Source: Liolophura sinensis (Eukaryota; Mollusca; Polyplacophora; Chitonida; Chitonidae). From it: DNA of 64,000 nt. Below, piece by piece: positions 33,863 to 46,171 of the stretch. The stretch covers positions 5,645,606 through 5,709,605 of the forward strand of contig NC_088305.1 in NCBI RefSeq assembly GCF_032854445.1. The letters are read 5' to 3'. The translations under genes were made by a program, and so were the position numbers. Below the pieces are notes generated by a model. It was given only the letters and a program-made list of their open reading frames with translations, did no database searches and was not told where the DNA came from. How positions within the stretch are numbered: the first letter of the stretch is position 1; every line of letters starts with the position of its first letter.

Positions 33863-34113
33863 ACGATCGGTCGGTTAAAGCGCTAGCGCAGCGTAATGAC
33901 CCAGGAGTCTCTCACCAATGCCGTCGCTGTGAGTTCAAGTGCAGCTCTTGCTAGCTTCCTCTCCGCCCTTACGTGAGAAGGTCCCTAGCAACCTGCGGAT
34001 GGTCATAGGTTTCCCCCGTGCTCTGCCCGGTTTCCACCCACTATAATGCTGGCCGCCGTCGTATAAGTGAAATATTCTTGAGTACGGCGTAAAACAGCAA
34101 TCAAATAAATAAA
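33863..34113 (+). mobile_element. SINE family A, inserted in a degenerate tandem array
   Basis: GGTTAAAGCGCTAGCGCAGC, GAGTTCAAGTGCAGCTCTTG, AACCTGCGGATGGTCATAGG and AAAACAGCAATCAAATAAAT. GATGGACACGA at both ends (about 33853 and 34115) may be target duplication, but it also matches the array sequence. Confidence 0.85.
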
Positions 34114-34412
34114 TTGATGGACACGAAGAAAACATCGTAATGTTGACGGTTAAATCACCGTAATGTTCACTGAAAAACACCGTAATGTTGACGGCAAAAA
34201 CACAGTAATGTTCAATGATAAAACGCTGTTCTGTTGACGGATACGGAGAAAACACCGTAATGCTGACGGTCAAAACACCGTAATGTTGAATCACAAAAGG
34301 CGGTTCTGTTGACGGATACGGATTAAACACTGTAATGTTGAATGACAAAACATCGTTCTCTTTACGGCCATAATACCGTAATGTTGACGGCCATTACACC
34401 GGACAAATTACC
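34114..34412. repeat. Degenerate tandem array, right part
   Basis: AACACCGTAATG(C/T)TGACGG recurs about ten times. A longer unit with GTTGACGGATACGGA repeats at about 34237 and 34307. Confidence 0.75.
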
Positions 34413-35284
34413 ATACTACCTAAAGATGTCGCGGACGAACAAAGCATCGTATTTTAGAGTAAAAAACTATACATTTCTGACGCTAGCTCGAACCATTGCG
34501 AGGCGAGGAATTCTCGATATAAAGCAATGTCGTTCTTGTCTGACCAAATCTATTACCCATGACAACAAAACAGAGTATTCCCATAAGACAACAATCAACA
34601 GCCAAAGATGAGCATAGTACACCTTAAAGATATCAATTCTGTACTCTGGTGCAATCTTAAGTGAAAAATTTACCATAAATAGAAAAGAAATTTCTATGTC
34701 AATGCCAAATAATTTTTTGCGTATGTTTGTTGATGTTGTATTTGCAAACTTTTTCAAGCTAAAAAAATTGTACAAACAGCAAAAAGAATTGCAAAACCTC
34801 TTTCTATCCTTTCCAAAGATGTATGCCGTGTACTACAGGAATCACGTATACATTGATGTCATTCCGTTCCACAATTGTGTTTTGTTGTACAGTCCGAAAT
34901 GGTGAACTTGATCAATTTTATAGAGTTCCACGAGTAATGACATGGGCATATTTTTTCGATAAGTTTAAGACGTCACATTTAGGAAACATCAATGAACGTT
35001 AAACGTACATCTGTGGATAGCTCCGACTGATGAGATGTCAGAAGACATTTATTTAAATATATTTAAAGACATATATTTAAAATAAAATGCGAGACAGTTA
35101 ATTAAACTTATTTTTAGTTTCTTAGCTATTACACATTAGTGTATACAAAATAACCTTGGGAAGCCAATAATTATTGACTATGGTATAAAACTGACAACGG
35201 TTGAAACACTACTGAAACAAGCGTTCAGTCCTATGCGCCTAACAACTTTCCTACACTGTGTCTTGCAACAATAAATTTAATGAT
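34413..35284. other. Stretch without recognised features
   Basis: AT-rich; frames at 34342-34905 on both strands are unsupported. Confidence 0.4.
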
Positions 35285-35600
35285 ATAATTAAACACACAC
35301 CGCACAGAGAGTAAAACTAGAGCAGCGACGACAGCGTCATAGCTGGCTAATGGTCACGCGTAACCAGTGAAATAGGGCCTCTTGTCAGTTTACCTTAGTC
35401 AGGTATTCTATTTTATTTATTCATTCTATTTTCATGTTAATGCATGAAAGCAGCAATTCACACACCCTCTGGCATCATGGTTTAAGCAGCATAAGCGAAA
35501 TAAATTGACAAATTAAGTAGATTGCAGTGATGTTAACTGAAATTTATTAGACATCACAGGTGTAGAAAATACGTCTTCTGAAATCGTTGCGACATTTCTG
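35285..35600 (+). repeat. Dispersed repeat D, near full length
   Basis: AGAGAGTAAAACTAGAGCAG, GGTCACGCGTAACCAGTGAA, TCATGGTTTAAGCAGCATAA and TGCAGTGATGTTAACTGAAA span the full D order. Confidence 0.8.
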
Positions 35601-36157
35601 GCATTTTCATAATGGCGTTGTTTATAATAATGTACTTATATATTATTGACACGAGTCCTTATATGCAGTTATACTATGACACAGTCGATTCGTTCAATAT
35701 TTTCCCCAAATAACATTAGAAAAAAAGCCCCAAATACTTGATAAATGATATCATACGGTCGCCTGGTCAGTACTGTTAGAACAAAAGTGGTATCTGGCAT
35801 TTTTTTTCGTTATTGTACTTGGTTTGTTGAATGACAATTCGTTTAAAAGATCTGACTGGTTTGTAAATTTAACATCCACTTTAAATGAAAATTTAAAAAA
35901 TTGAAAATATCATTCACGGTGAACTTCAGCTTGAAGGGCTGCAAGGTGTTCTCTATAAAAAAGAAAAACATTCAGTTATCCTGGAAGAATACAATAGATA
36001 TTCTGAATATGTTCGTGCTACAGAGAACATGCAATTTTTATTTGTTATCTCTTCTGGTCGTTTAACTTTTTTGTCTCTTTCTAGGTCTCTGTTAAAAACG
36101 GAAAATAGAGAGTATTCGCTGTAAAACGTACAGTTTATTGATTTGCATTTAATGTGA
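35601..36157. other. Stretch without recognised features
   Basis: AT-rich; nothing recognised. Confidence 0.4.
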
Positions 36158-36300
36158 AAGACCACAGCATCGCGATTAAAACCGGCGCAGCAAGGACAGT
36201 ATGATACTTGCAGTTGGCAAATCACCACAGTCATATGACAGGTGAAATTTGGTCTCTTGAGTATCAAAGTTGACGCTTCGATTCTTGTAAATTTACCCCA
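36158..36300 (+). repeat. Dispersed repeat D, diverged
   Basis: CGATTAAAACCGGCGCAGCA, AGTTGGCAAATCACCACAGT and GGTGAAATTTGGTCTCTTGA. Confidence 0.55.
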
Positions 36301-36959
36301 TTTAGGATATTTAACATATTAATCATCATAAAGATGATCTCAAATAGTTTCCACTGTATTATAATGTTATCAATTTATTTTTTTGTTTTTTTTTGTTTTT
36401 ATTATTATTATTTTACAGTTTAGTTAACGGGTTTTAAAGCAAGAACCCATAAAAATGTTAGGCATGTATAGTTAAGGTCACTAGGTCATGGTGAGATCAA
36501 ACTAGTGTTATTCCGGGAACCCCTGTCAAGTAAACACTTATACCCGTTCTATCTCTTATCAGAAAATCGGAAGGAAATGCCAAAACTAGGGGTCTATATT
36601 TACATTTTTGTTTACGTTTCGACGATTTAAGTATAGCTTGTTTGCCTAACCTTCAGTAAAGATTGGATGTCGTCAGATTTCACGCGTGCCTTCATGAATT
36701 TCTTGCCAATTAGCATTCCATAAGTTTATATCGACATGCACCGATTATCTAAGTTAACTCTTTTCTTGACTTCCAATCCCCCACCTGGCGATTGTATACT
36801 GTACATTTTACATTCCCACAGGTTTTACATGAGTGTTGGAAACCAACTCGTAAAATCTTTAACCAAATGAAGTAATCGGTTCCTTATCACCCAAATCAAA
36901 CGTTCGCATTAAGCAGAATTTAAGATAAAATGAAAGCGGATAAAGGCCCTACTAATTAA
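36301..36959. other. Stretch without recognised features
   Basis: A T-rich and ATT-rich patch at 36375-36415; otherwise nothing seen. Confidence 0.4.
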
Positions 36960-37045
36960 TGAAGGCGTAATAGCAGACATTCATATAGCAATCGTCAACC
37001 AGGAAGCACTATCACGGCCGATAATCCCAAGCACAACCTGAACTC
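36960..37045 (+). repeat. Dispersed repeat E, 5' end
   Basis: GCAGACATTCATATAGCAAT, CGTCAACCAGGAAGCACTAT and CCGATAATCCCAAG. Confidence 0.55.
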
Positions 37046-37289
37046 CATGCTGGAATAACAGTTCCGGAGGCCTGAGCCCAGCCTGTCTTAGACCCAGATT
37101 TAGTCTTAACTTGCATAATTTCTCAATTTATTTTTGAACTTAGGCGCTAACTTTCAATTTTGTCATGAAAGTCTAAAACAACTCGTAAGTATTAAAATGA
37201 CCATTCCTATAATAAGTAACAGTTTTATAGCAGTATTTTCCTTAAGTCTAAGGTCATCTCCACTTGCGATTGTTTTAATTTCAACTGTT

Positions 37290-37570
37290 TATTGAATCTA
37301 ACATTTTAGTAAATTCTACACCAGTGACGTCTAGTACTAAAACTGAAATGAATATCACTGCATTTTTGTATCTAATTCATGTTAAGCCTTGGTACCAGTG
37401 GTTGTGCACATGGTCAGAAATTAATCATTGACATCAAAGATTTAGAGTATAACCCTATCTGAAGTGAAATGAGATGTATCCAGATCTCAGGAGTTACACG
37501 TAACTGTTGCTGATAATCACAGTGTTGCACCTGCTGTGGTTTTATTCTCTGCATGTGCTGTTGTCTTAAC
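37290..37570 (-). repeat. Dispersed repeat D, diverged
   Basis: TACACCAGTGACGTCTAGTA, CATGTTAAGCCTTGGTACCA and TGCTGTGGTTTTATTCTCTG. Confidence 0.65.
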
Positions 37571-37589
37571 CCGGGGGTTAGGAGCGGTA

Positions 37590-37920
37590 TATTCATCGTG
37601 TTGAATTAGATCGCCGTGTTGCATATATGAAGAGTTGCAATCAATGCGCAACTCAGATACATGTTTTGTTCTCGACAACTTCTATAAGAGCATGGTACAC
37701 GCTTTGAAAACTGATTTCCGAGAACATACGCTGCGTCTTTCCAGCATCAAGGAAAACTGTCGATTTCTTCCCTTTGCAGGATTCCGTCCTTTTTTTTGTA
37801 CTTTATGCACTTTCTTCGTTCTTTGGCAGTTTATGTTAAACGACGTTGGTGGGAATTGGCATTGTGATTATTGACCGGGAAACGTCCATTTTGGCTGAGG
37901 GCTGGTATACGAATGCCGAT
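37590..37920 (-). repeat. Dispersed repeat E, near full length
   Basis: ATATGAAGAGTTGCAATCAA, GCTGCGTCTTTCCAGCATCA, TTCTTTGGCAGTTTATGTTA, TGTGATTATTGACCGGGAAA and GGGCTGGTATACGAATGCC. Confidence 0.8.
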
Positions 37921-38007
37921 CATAGATTTTATACTGCTTTACAATCCAGAAAAGAAATGTATCTATAGTATGAAATTAAGATGGAGTTCGGTTGTTTGTA
38001 AATGTGT

Positions 38008-38205
38008 CTTGCGATTATCGCATTGGAACCCCCATCATGGTTAACGAGTGGTACATGTGATTATCGACTTGGATACCTATCGTGGTTAACAAATGGTATA
38101 TGCGATCGTCGACTCAGAACCCTAACGTGGCTAACGAGTTGTATATGCGATTGTCGACTCGGAACCCTAAAGTCGTTAACAAGTGGTATATGCGATTGTT
38201 GAACA
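38008..38205. repeat. 45-bp tandem array made from the end of repeat E
   Basis: GCGATTATCG-type unit starts fall at 38011, 38057, 38102, 38147 and 38192. The unit matches, end to end, the 45-bp E stretch from GCGATTATTGACCTGGAACG to GGCTGGTATA. Confidence 0.85.
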
Positions 38206-38329
38206 GAACTAACTAATGTTTCTGTGGCACGGCTCACATTGATGTTCTAGGTGCGTAAATTTAACCTGTATATCTGGCAACATTCTACAAGAGGAATAGT
38301 TTCAAGTTTGATACCGGTGTTGTAAATTA

Positions 38330-38560
38330 TTCTAAATTGGATAGAAATATACCAAGGACTAGGGGCTGTATACTCATCGAGTTGAATTATATCACTATGT
38401 TGGGTATATGAACAGTTGCAATCACAGTGACACACAGATAGATGGTGTGATTATCGAGACCTCTTATACTGTCAAGGCTCACGATTCGAACACTAACTCA
38501 ATTCTTTGCGTCCTTTCGTCATCATTGGAAACTGTTGATTACTTCTTATCCCATTGTGTT
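38330..38560 (-). repeat. Dispersed repeat E, partial
   Basis: AGGGGCTGTATACTCATCGA, ATATGAACAGTTGCAATCAC and TTGCGTCCTTTCGTCATCAT. Confidence 0.7.
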
Positions 38561-38673
38561 TACTGTATATAGTTTTTGAGTTCTCCATTGGTTTGTGCTA
38601 AACCTCATTTTGGTTTTATAAATACCCACGGGAGGGGGGGGGGGAGGGGAGGGGCGTAATTGTGGTTGACGCA

Positions 38674-38798
38674 TTGTATTTATTTATTTGGGAAAACCCA
38701 CGACCATCCGCAGGTTGCTGGAACTCACAGCGACTGCATTGGTGAGAGGCTTCTGGGTCATTACGCTGCGCTAGCGCGCTAACCGACTGAGGTATAAC
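38674..38798 (-). mobile_element. SINE family A, head with internal deletion
   Basis: ACCCACGACCATCCGCAGGT is followed directly by AACTCACAGCGACTGCATTG and GCTGCGCTAGCGCGCTAACC. Confidence 0.8.
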
Positions 38799-38924
38799 GC
38801 CTTGTAAAAGACCATCGATTCCCCTGATTATGACTGATGCTCGATAGCACAAGGCTGAGGTCTGTATCAACAGTAAAAATTATGAACTGCAACTAAAAAA
38901 TTAAGCTATCCGGAAACACGACTG

Positions 38925-39190
38925 AGAAACATCTGTTTACACTGGTGATGTCTAATTAATTGTAATTAACATCACTTAATTATTTTTTACTTCACTTGTT
39001 TTTACCACATATTTGAACTCATGCTGGTAGGAACGTGGAAGTTGCCACTGTATAAGTATTTCTACACACCAGTTAGAAGAAAATCCTAAGTAAAATAAAT
39101 TGAGTTGGGGGTGGGGGGTGGGGCAGGATTTCACTGCTTATGTGTTACCATTTGTCTGCTCTGGGTTTTATTCTCCATGCTGTTATCTTT
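38925..39190 (-). repeat. Dispersed repeat D, diverged
   Basis: CACTGGTGATGTCTAATTAA, TGTAATTAACATCACTTAAT and CTGGGTTTTATTCTCCATGC; a G-rich patch (39103-39125) interrupts it. Confidence 0.65.
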
Positions 39191-39639
39191 ATATCGGAGT
39201 GAGTATCGATATCTGGGTAATACTTAGGACTTCGAAATGCGATTTGAGTGACATTTACGGAGGAATTTTGAAGTTATGGCGGACTGTATAGAATAATTTA
39301 CTTAATACTTTTTTTGCGATCTTGTTCATAAGTGGAGGAAACCGAACCAGTGGAATCTGAGCACAAGATCCGTAACTTGTTTAAACTGAGAGTTCTTGGA
39401 CAAAGATAAAGTCAGACACTTCATAAAGCATATTATTATGTTGTTTAAACAGAAGAACTTAAGAAGTTTCGTGAGATGGGGTCCTGAATTTCAGCCAATG
39501 CCCGATTGTCACTAGATCTGAAAACTTTTAAAAAATTATGTTGTTTTCTCTAGAGTAAGTGACCGGCCTGTACATAATAGGTGGTGATTGCAATATGAAT
39601 GTGTTTTTAGTTTGTCATTTTATCGGTATATTTCGGTTG

Positions 39640-39797
39640 AATATCGACATGGTGCATGCAAAGATCCATGTCAAGAGCAGAGAACGGGTTCTGAATGCTC
39701 CACTGAAGACGAAGATTTGATTTCAGTTTCGCCTGTTCTGTCTACGTATGCCCCGGTATCTAGCAAACAGCAATGGCGAAAGCTGTGCGAGAAGTGA
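39640..39797 (+). CDS. Candidate terminal exon of unknown gene (low confidence)
   Basis: An open frame ends in TGA at 39797 with a hydrophilic, low-bias composition (segments GACKDPCQEQRTGSECSTED and SSKQQWRKLCEK). A possible poly(A) signal (AATAAA) follows about 30 bases later near 39828. No convincing acceptor or upstream exon was found. Confidence 0.15.
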
Positions 39798-40334
39798 AAA
39801 TCCAGTTCTCCGGGAGTAAAACCAGATAATAAAACCGAACTGGTGATATTTTGTTTATGGGGTGGCTTACATCAGATAATATTGTGAAGTAATATAGCTA
39901 TAGAGTACATACATTCATGTCTAGGAACGTTATGCTCAAAATGATTTGAAAATATCCAATGCCAATGCCTTCAAATCGTTTCCGCTGACAACTGACAATG
40001 TGGGAGACATATATCTCAGGAAAAATTTACAGCACAGGGAGCTGTTGTTGTTCTCCTGTATGCATTCCGTGAAGAAAACAAAAAAAAATTAGCCAACAAA
40101 AAATAGAAAAAGCTAACTCTTCAGGATTTATCGTGACGGATAGCAGGTGAGATTAAATATATGAGTCTTTCAATTATTCAGAATAAATGACTTCCCTGCA
40201 CAGTAGACTAATGTCAGCTTCCTGAAGATAATTCGGTTAAAGGAATCATCATAAAAAGTTCAACTCTTGTTCAACTCTCGGAGTTGTTGTTATGACCTAC
40301 GCCATGTTAACCTTTCAGGATAATACAGGTCGCT

Positions 40335-40450
40335 CTGCATAGAGAGTAAAACCAGAGCAGCGACGACAGTATAAGTGGCAAATGGTGACACATAACTGGT
40401 GAGGCACGGCCTCGTCAGTTTACTTACTGTAATTCTTCAACCTTTTCGCA
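40335..40450 (+). repeat. Dispersed repeat D
   Basis: GCATAGAGAGTAAAACCAGA, GCAGCGACGACAGTATAAGT and GGCACGGCCTCGTCAGTTTA. Confidence 0.8.
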
Positions 40451-40694
40451 TGTTTGCATGGTGTTTATTAAACCATATTATGAAAACAGTCTGTGTTCAC
40501 TGATGAAATTATACTTTTTGGAAAGCCCTGAAACTGGCCAATCCAGCCAATGCAGTTTTGTTTCCAAAATCGAATTAATAGTGTGCTTAACTTACAGTGA
40601 AAGGTGCTCTTTCATATGCGAAAAGGTTGAGAAATTAAGTAAGTTAAAACTTTTTTCTAACTGGTCATCTAAATACTTAAATGGTAGCAATTAC

Positions 40695-40755
40695 ACCCCC
40701 CCCCCCCCCCCGACCTCCACACACACACACACACACACACACACCCCTACCCCCA
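40695..40755. repeat. Poly-C and (CA)n microsatellite
   Basis: A run of about 17 C followed by about 12 CA units; the 146-codon frame at 40458-40898 runs through it (PPPP, THTHTH) and is not a gene. Confidence 0.9.
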
Positions 40756-41699
40756 GCACCATGACTCAAACAGCTAGGTTACCATCCCATTTAACAAACA
40801 ATAACACGAAAACAATTAAAAGAATGCAAGGGGGCCAGGCCTTGGGGCTACTTAGTCCACCAGCAGATCCTGCTTTATGCCGAAAACAATATAAATAAAA
40901 GACTTGCAGCATAGAGAATGTCATTCACATCATCTCTTATATTGGTGTATCAATTGATAATGATTACAGATTATCACTCAAACTATTCAAGAAAATGATG
41001 ACAAAAGTACATGTATCACTTGAAAGCCAAAATGTAAATCTCACACTGAATAACTACGCATTATAAACGCAGGGAAAGTTGACGTTTTGGTGTGATGGAT
41101 TGTTATTCTGGCCGCGAAGGACCTGAGCCAGTGTTATGCCTGGGACTCAGCCAGGTATTTAGAATTCCATGACCGCCTTAGAAGAGTGAACCGCTCCAGA
41201 ACGGGAATTGAGAAGGTCTGACTAACAAGATTAGCAGGCAGGTGGGGGTGGGAAGCAAGATGAGTGAATGTGAGTTGGCGCACAACGCTGGTAAGTTGAC
41301 AGGAATTTGTATCATTTGTGGTATTAGCGACCCTATAACCTCTCTACAAACGCCTAGAATGTGACTTCTTTTTATCCCCCGGGGATTCGTCCTCTTTTGT
41401 GAGCTGCCAAGACAGAGCTGGGTGCTGTCACATTCTACCGTGACGAATTTGTTGCTACAGAAATAGCCAGGAATTAATTGTTCAAAGGTTCATGGGCAAA
41501 AGGTAGTTCACCTTTTTTTTACAGGAAAACGGTTTTATAAGTGTGCACTGGCATGATGTAATTCATTCGTTAGGAGTTCATAGACTAAATGAAAGAACAT
41601 AAAGCAGATCTCAAAACATGTCTAACGGCTCATTGTGTTTTAAGCTATTCCAAAGGAGAGGCAGAGGAATGGGAGCACACGGTGAAATATCACAATATA
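40756..41699. other. Stretch without a supported gene
   Basis: GGCCAGGCCTTGGGGCTACT at about 40835 recurs in related form next to other D copies (30030 and 45560), so it probably belongs to the D neighbourhood; otherwise nothing recognised. Confidence 0.4.
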
Positions 41700-41703
41700 G
41701 AAT

Positions 41704-41856
41704 GGCTGCCAATACCCACGACCATCCGCAGGTTGTTGACAGACCTTCCCACATACGGCCGAAGAGGAAGCCAACATGAGCTGGACCTGAACTCACAGCG
41801 TCTGCATTGGTGAGAGATTTCTGGGCCGGGACGCTAACCACGGAAGCTAGGGAAGC
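41704..41856 (-). mobile_element. SINE family A, 5' part
   Basis: ACCCACGACCATCCGCAGGT, CATACGGCCGAAGAGGAAGC, ACCTGAACTCACAGCGTCTG and GACGCTAACCACGGAAGCTA. Confidence 0.8.
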
Positions 41857-43529
41857 CCCGAAAATGGCGTTAAAGGCAAAGAACACACTATCTTAAAGTA
41901 AATCTCAGATGAAATTAGATATCGTCCGGAAAAAACAGTTTGACTTATTTTTTAAAATATTTTTCTACGTAGTTAAATGCATTTAACACTTTGGATTGCA
42001 CTGTGGCCTTTTCTGACCTTAATGGAATCAGTGATGCTACTTCAGTGTACTGCCGCTTGATATACATAGATTGCTGTATTTCCTCAGTCAAAATCTTTAT
42101 TTAGAGCTATGAATGCATTCAACAAACGGACCATGGAGGGAACTATTTCAAGCACAATCTATTGCTATGACGTCACTGATACCCTCTGGGCCCCAACAGA
42201 CCATCATAGAATCCTATGTTTTAAATGTATTTTAGTCGGTTAGAAAAAGTCTAAAAAAATTAATAAATCTATTTTTCTGGACAGTGTTGAATGGTCTTTC
42301 ATAAGATAAATACTAATATTTTAGTGTTTTCTTTGCCTTTAATCAACAATCAAATCAAGTCGTAACTTTAATGTGAATTTTCTCCTAGTACTGAGATCTT
42401 GTTTCCTTCCGTCCGTTACAAACCGAGGAACTTTCCAACATTGCTGTTATCACCAGTAATATTAGCAGCAGTGATTAAGCAAAAATATCTGCTAATTCGG
42501 TAGGCAAGTTAATGATTCTCTATCGAACGTAATCGTTGAAAGGAAAACTCTCGTTAAAAAAAAAGCGGAGGCGCATTTCTGAATACAAGATTAGCAACTC
42601 GCCTGTGACGACAGAGCTCGCCATCTGATTGGCAGAAACGTGATGACCAATGATATGCCATGTACATCTGGCTCTGTTAATCTCCATAACATATCGCCTT
42701 GCGCCTGTCATATGTGCGGTTTCTGTACGGGGCATGAATGTAGTGAAACCTGTTTGCTGGCCGAAAGCCTGTCAGGGCCAGTTCCCTCGCGAATTTACTT
42801 CTCATGACAGGGATATATCGTTTTCACGTGGCTAAAAATTGTAACTTGTCAAAAATAATCAGCGTGTTTACATACTGGTATTTACAGATTAACTAAGAAA
42901 AGTGTTGTCCTGTTGTGCACGATGAAATCGTAACACGCTTTCGGCGATGAATTTAAAACAGCCGCCAACTACAGGCTAGTTAGTAGGCATTCATATCACA
43001 GCGGGAACTGTATAGGTTTACCCAGCTCAAAAAACTGACTTGCTTTCTTTGGATTAATAAATTGATCAAGACGCCCGTTATATTTCTAACAGGTGACGTA
43101 TGAACGTTATTTGAGCTACCGGCCTGTTTAGCATATGTTTATACTTCAGGGCGTCAGGCGAGGTCGTAGGTGTAGGTTATCTGATGACCAAATTCATTCC
43201 CACTTAGATGACTCATCACGATATACATTAACCCACTTTTAACTGATCATTCTGTTGATCAAATCGGGTTGAAGTGACAGAAGTAAATCTAATATCTTAA
43301 CTTTTCATAAACAGCTATAGCACCTAATGATCTATATTTTCATATCTGTAAACACATCTCACTGAGAACAAAAAAAAAACATTTTGTGAAAGACAACAAA
43401 AAATTTGTTTACAGCATGTTTAGTTCTGTAAACGTATATAGCACAAAGGCATTAATACAGGAATCAAAGAAACAGTGTTATCGTGGAAGAATGAAGTCAT
43501 GCCGAATAAATTACTGCAGTTAATTTTCT
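41857..43529. other. Stretch without recognised features
   Basis: About 1.7 kb of AT-rich DNA; overlapping frames at 42520-42835 are on opposite strands and unsupported. Confidence 0.4.
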
Positions 43530-43790
43530 AACTCGTTATCACCACGATTTGTCAACGAGTTGCTCAGTTAATAAACAAAAATGCCATTAATGAGAGATGT
43601 AGCAGCTGACATGGTAAACGATTTGGATACCGTTACTGATTTTATTCATTAGCCTAAAACATTCCTTGCATCTCTCCGTCATCGTTGAAAACTGTTGACT
43701 TCTTCTCTGTGGAGGAAACCGCCCTCATTTCTTACTTTATACACTTAATATCATTAGTTCACTGGTGGCATGTGTTGAACATTGTTTTAG
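43530..43790 (-). repeat. Dispersed repeat E, diverged
   Basis: TTCCTTGCATCTCTCCGTCA, GAAAACTGTTGACTTCTTCT and TTACTTTATACACTTAATAT in reverse E order. Confidence 0.6.
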
Positions 43791-43908
43791 AAATTCGTCT
43801 TCCGATTTTTTGGTTATTTAGTTCATAAGTTGACCTGAGGAATTCTGGCATTTGACTGCATATATTGAATACTACTCCTCTGTCCCTGTTTAACCTTGGT
43901 ATTTCGAT

Positions 43909-43928
43909 GTATTTATTTATTTGTTCAT

Positions 43929-43971
<43 letters not shown>

Positions 43972-44056
43972 TATGATTGGTGTTTTACAGCATTATGTTT
44001 TAAGAAGACGACCAGAACCCGGCGGAAAACCACGGTCATCCGCAGGCAGCCAACTT
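43909..44056 (-). mobile_element. SINE family A fragment with expanded (ATTT)n tail
   Basis: About 15 ATTT units (43909-43970), ATGATTGGTGTTTTACAGCA, then a deletion to ACCACGGTCATCCGCAGGCA. The tail itself has become a microsatellite. Confidence 0.75.
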
Positions 44057-44681
44057 ACTCACTAGTATGTCTAGTTTTGTGGGATGCTATCAGAGTTCAG
44101 TGTGTCAGAGCCGTCAGAAAGCTACAAGGAATGTTCCTATCAAACAAACATTAGCCTATTTAACACCACTAACCGTCGTACCATCAATTGCACCATCCAG
44201 GCATCCGTAATCCTAAGTGATCGACCAGAACTTGCACTGCTAGACCCTCTTCAAGAACCTGCGAATTTGCTTGTCGTACAACACCTGCTTATATGCTTAT
44301 AGTACAACAACTGACACAAACCATTTCGCTGCCTTAAAGCTATACCAATAAATGTCAACAATGTCAGACAGTCCTTGGCCATGTTTCGATGGGCTACTTT
44401 TGTGCCATTTTCTTGATTTATTTATACATTTGATTCACTTATGGCGGATAATTGAATGGGTGGAGAAAAGCCGAAACAAGGGTAAACCACTGACCTTTCC
44501 TAAGTTAGCTTTGACATGTGTGATATCTGAATGAATCAAATCAGGAATTATTTAAAGAAAAAAATAAACCATCGACAACAAATAATCTTAACCACGTTAA
44601 CCATTATTGTTAGCAAATGCAATGTAGTTGTATATACTGCGGTGACACTAAGCTGTTTTTCCTGATCCACCATTAACGCCT
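44057..44681. other. Stretch without recognised features
   Basis: Short overlapping plus-strand frames only. Confidence 0.4.
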
Positions 44682-44749
44682 TGATGCTGACCGCCGTCGT
44701 ATAAGTGAAGTATTCTTGAGAACGACGTAAAACACCAATCAAATAAATC
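44682..44749 (+). mobile_element. SINE family A, 3' end
   Basis: GATGCTGACCGCCGTCGTAT, AAGTATTCTTGAGAACGACG and AAAACACCAATCAAATAAAT. Confidence 0.8.
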
Positions 44750-45594
44750 AGCCATTAACGTCACATTGCCAGTCCTCGGGTTCTACCGTAGAACAGACCG
44801 TCAGCTGTTAAAATCTACACCTTGCGTTAATCATCGCCAGAATAGCATTTGCTCCAAAAAATCTGCAACACAAATCACCACATGCATAATGAATGAATGA
44901 ATTAATTAATCATCCAAAATTTCCATTTATCATGCTCTACCTGTTGGTCAAGAGTCGCGTTCGCGTAATGTCGCGTTCCCAGAGTTCGACTGTTGAATCC
45001 ATTTTTAGGGACGAGACTCCATAGTCGAATAAAAACAGAACAGCAGATAAATGATTTAGATGAATTGCACAGATCGGTACGGCAAATCTCACAGTGTTAA
45101 CGAGATATAAGGAGTTTCTGATGAAGTCCCAAAAATTGCATTGCTGAATTTATCCGACCCCAAAATCGATAGGTAAAAATGAAGACATATTTGGCCATAT
45201 TGTGATGCCTGTGTTTCACACGATGGTAAAACACAAAGCAAATAAAGACAAAATCAGATCAAGCACTTAAAAAGTCACTTCACACTTCATATTAGATGTT
45301 TATTCAATTCATAATGAATGAATTAGGTACGGATAGTTGATCATTTACCCTAGTGTTTAGTTAATTCAATGCTTAAGTTGTATGATTCACTCAACTAATG
45401 AAATAAGCATTTTACCTTAGTATTTTTATGAGTATCTAAATAACTAAATTTTAATCTTTATTCATAACCAATGAATTTAATACAGATATTTCCCAAGCTG
45501 CTTTAGGGTTTCATTACATTGTATTTCTGCATAACCCGGGATTCTGCTGGCGGACTAAGCATCCAAGAGGCCTGGTCCCTTTGCATTGTTTTAA
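44750..45594. other. Stretch without recognised features
   Basis: AT-rich; its right end (GGGATTCTGCTGGCGGACTA) is the D-neighbour sequence also seen at 30060 and 40855. Confidence 0.4.
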
Positions 45595-45895
45595 TGTGAT
45601 TGTATGTTTAACGTGAAGACAAAACAGCATTTTGAGTAATTCTAGACCAGTGACGCCCAATAAATTACAATTAACATCTACGCATTTTTTAAATTTAATT
45701 CTGCTTAATGGTGCTAGGGGGTGTGTAAATTGCTGTTATTTAAGCATTTACATGAACAGTTAGAATAAAACCCTAACTGAGGTAAATTCACAGGAGGTAG
45801 TGTTTCACCCGTTACGTGTGACAATTTGCGAGCTGACACACTGTCGTCGCTGCTCAGATTTTTCTCTCTATGCTGTACGTCTTAGTAATATTCAT
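45595..45895 (-). repeat. Dispersed repeat D, reference near-full copy
   Basis: TGTGATTGTATGTTTAACGT, ATTCTAGACCAGTGACGCCC, TTCTGCTTAATGGTGCTAGG, AACAGTTAGAATAAAACCCT, GTTACGTGTGACAATTTGCG and TCTCTATGCTGTACGTCTTA give the whole D order over about 300 bp. Confidence 0.85.
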
Positions 45896-46171
45896 TGAGG
45901 TCGATTCTTAAGTTTGAACATTCGCTCATAACCAATGGATTTCGTACGGCCATTTGTCATCTTCATGAGTATTTTATTCTTGGATATTCTTATATTTCAA
46001 TTTTTAATATAAATTGCCAATGAATTATGTATTGATATTCAACACTTCCCCTTGGTACATCATTCAGAATAATGCTTAAATTTTAATATTCAGTGATAAC
46101 TAGTGCATTGAGTTTGACAGTTTACCTTACTGGTATATTAAGGGCAGAGCTGGTGTCTTAGCATTCACTCA

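Noticed and set aside
40458-40898. 146-codon plus-strand frame
   Set aside because: Runs through poly-C and (CA)n, giving PPPP and THTHTH; no homology.
43909-43970. Stand-alone (ATTT)n microsatellite
   Set aside because: It is the expanded tail of a SINE A fragment, so it is annotated with that element.
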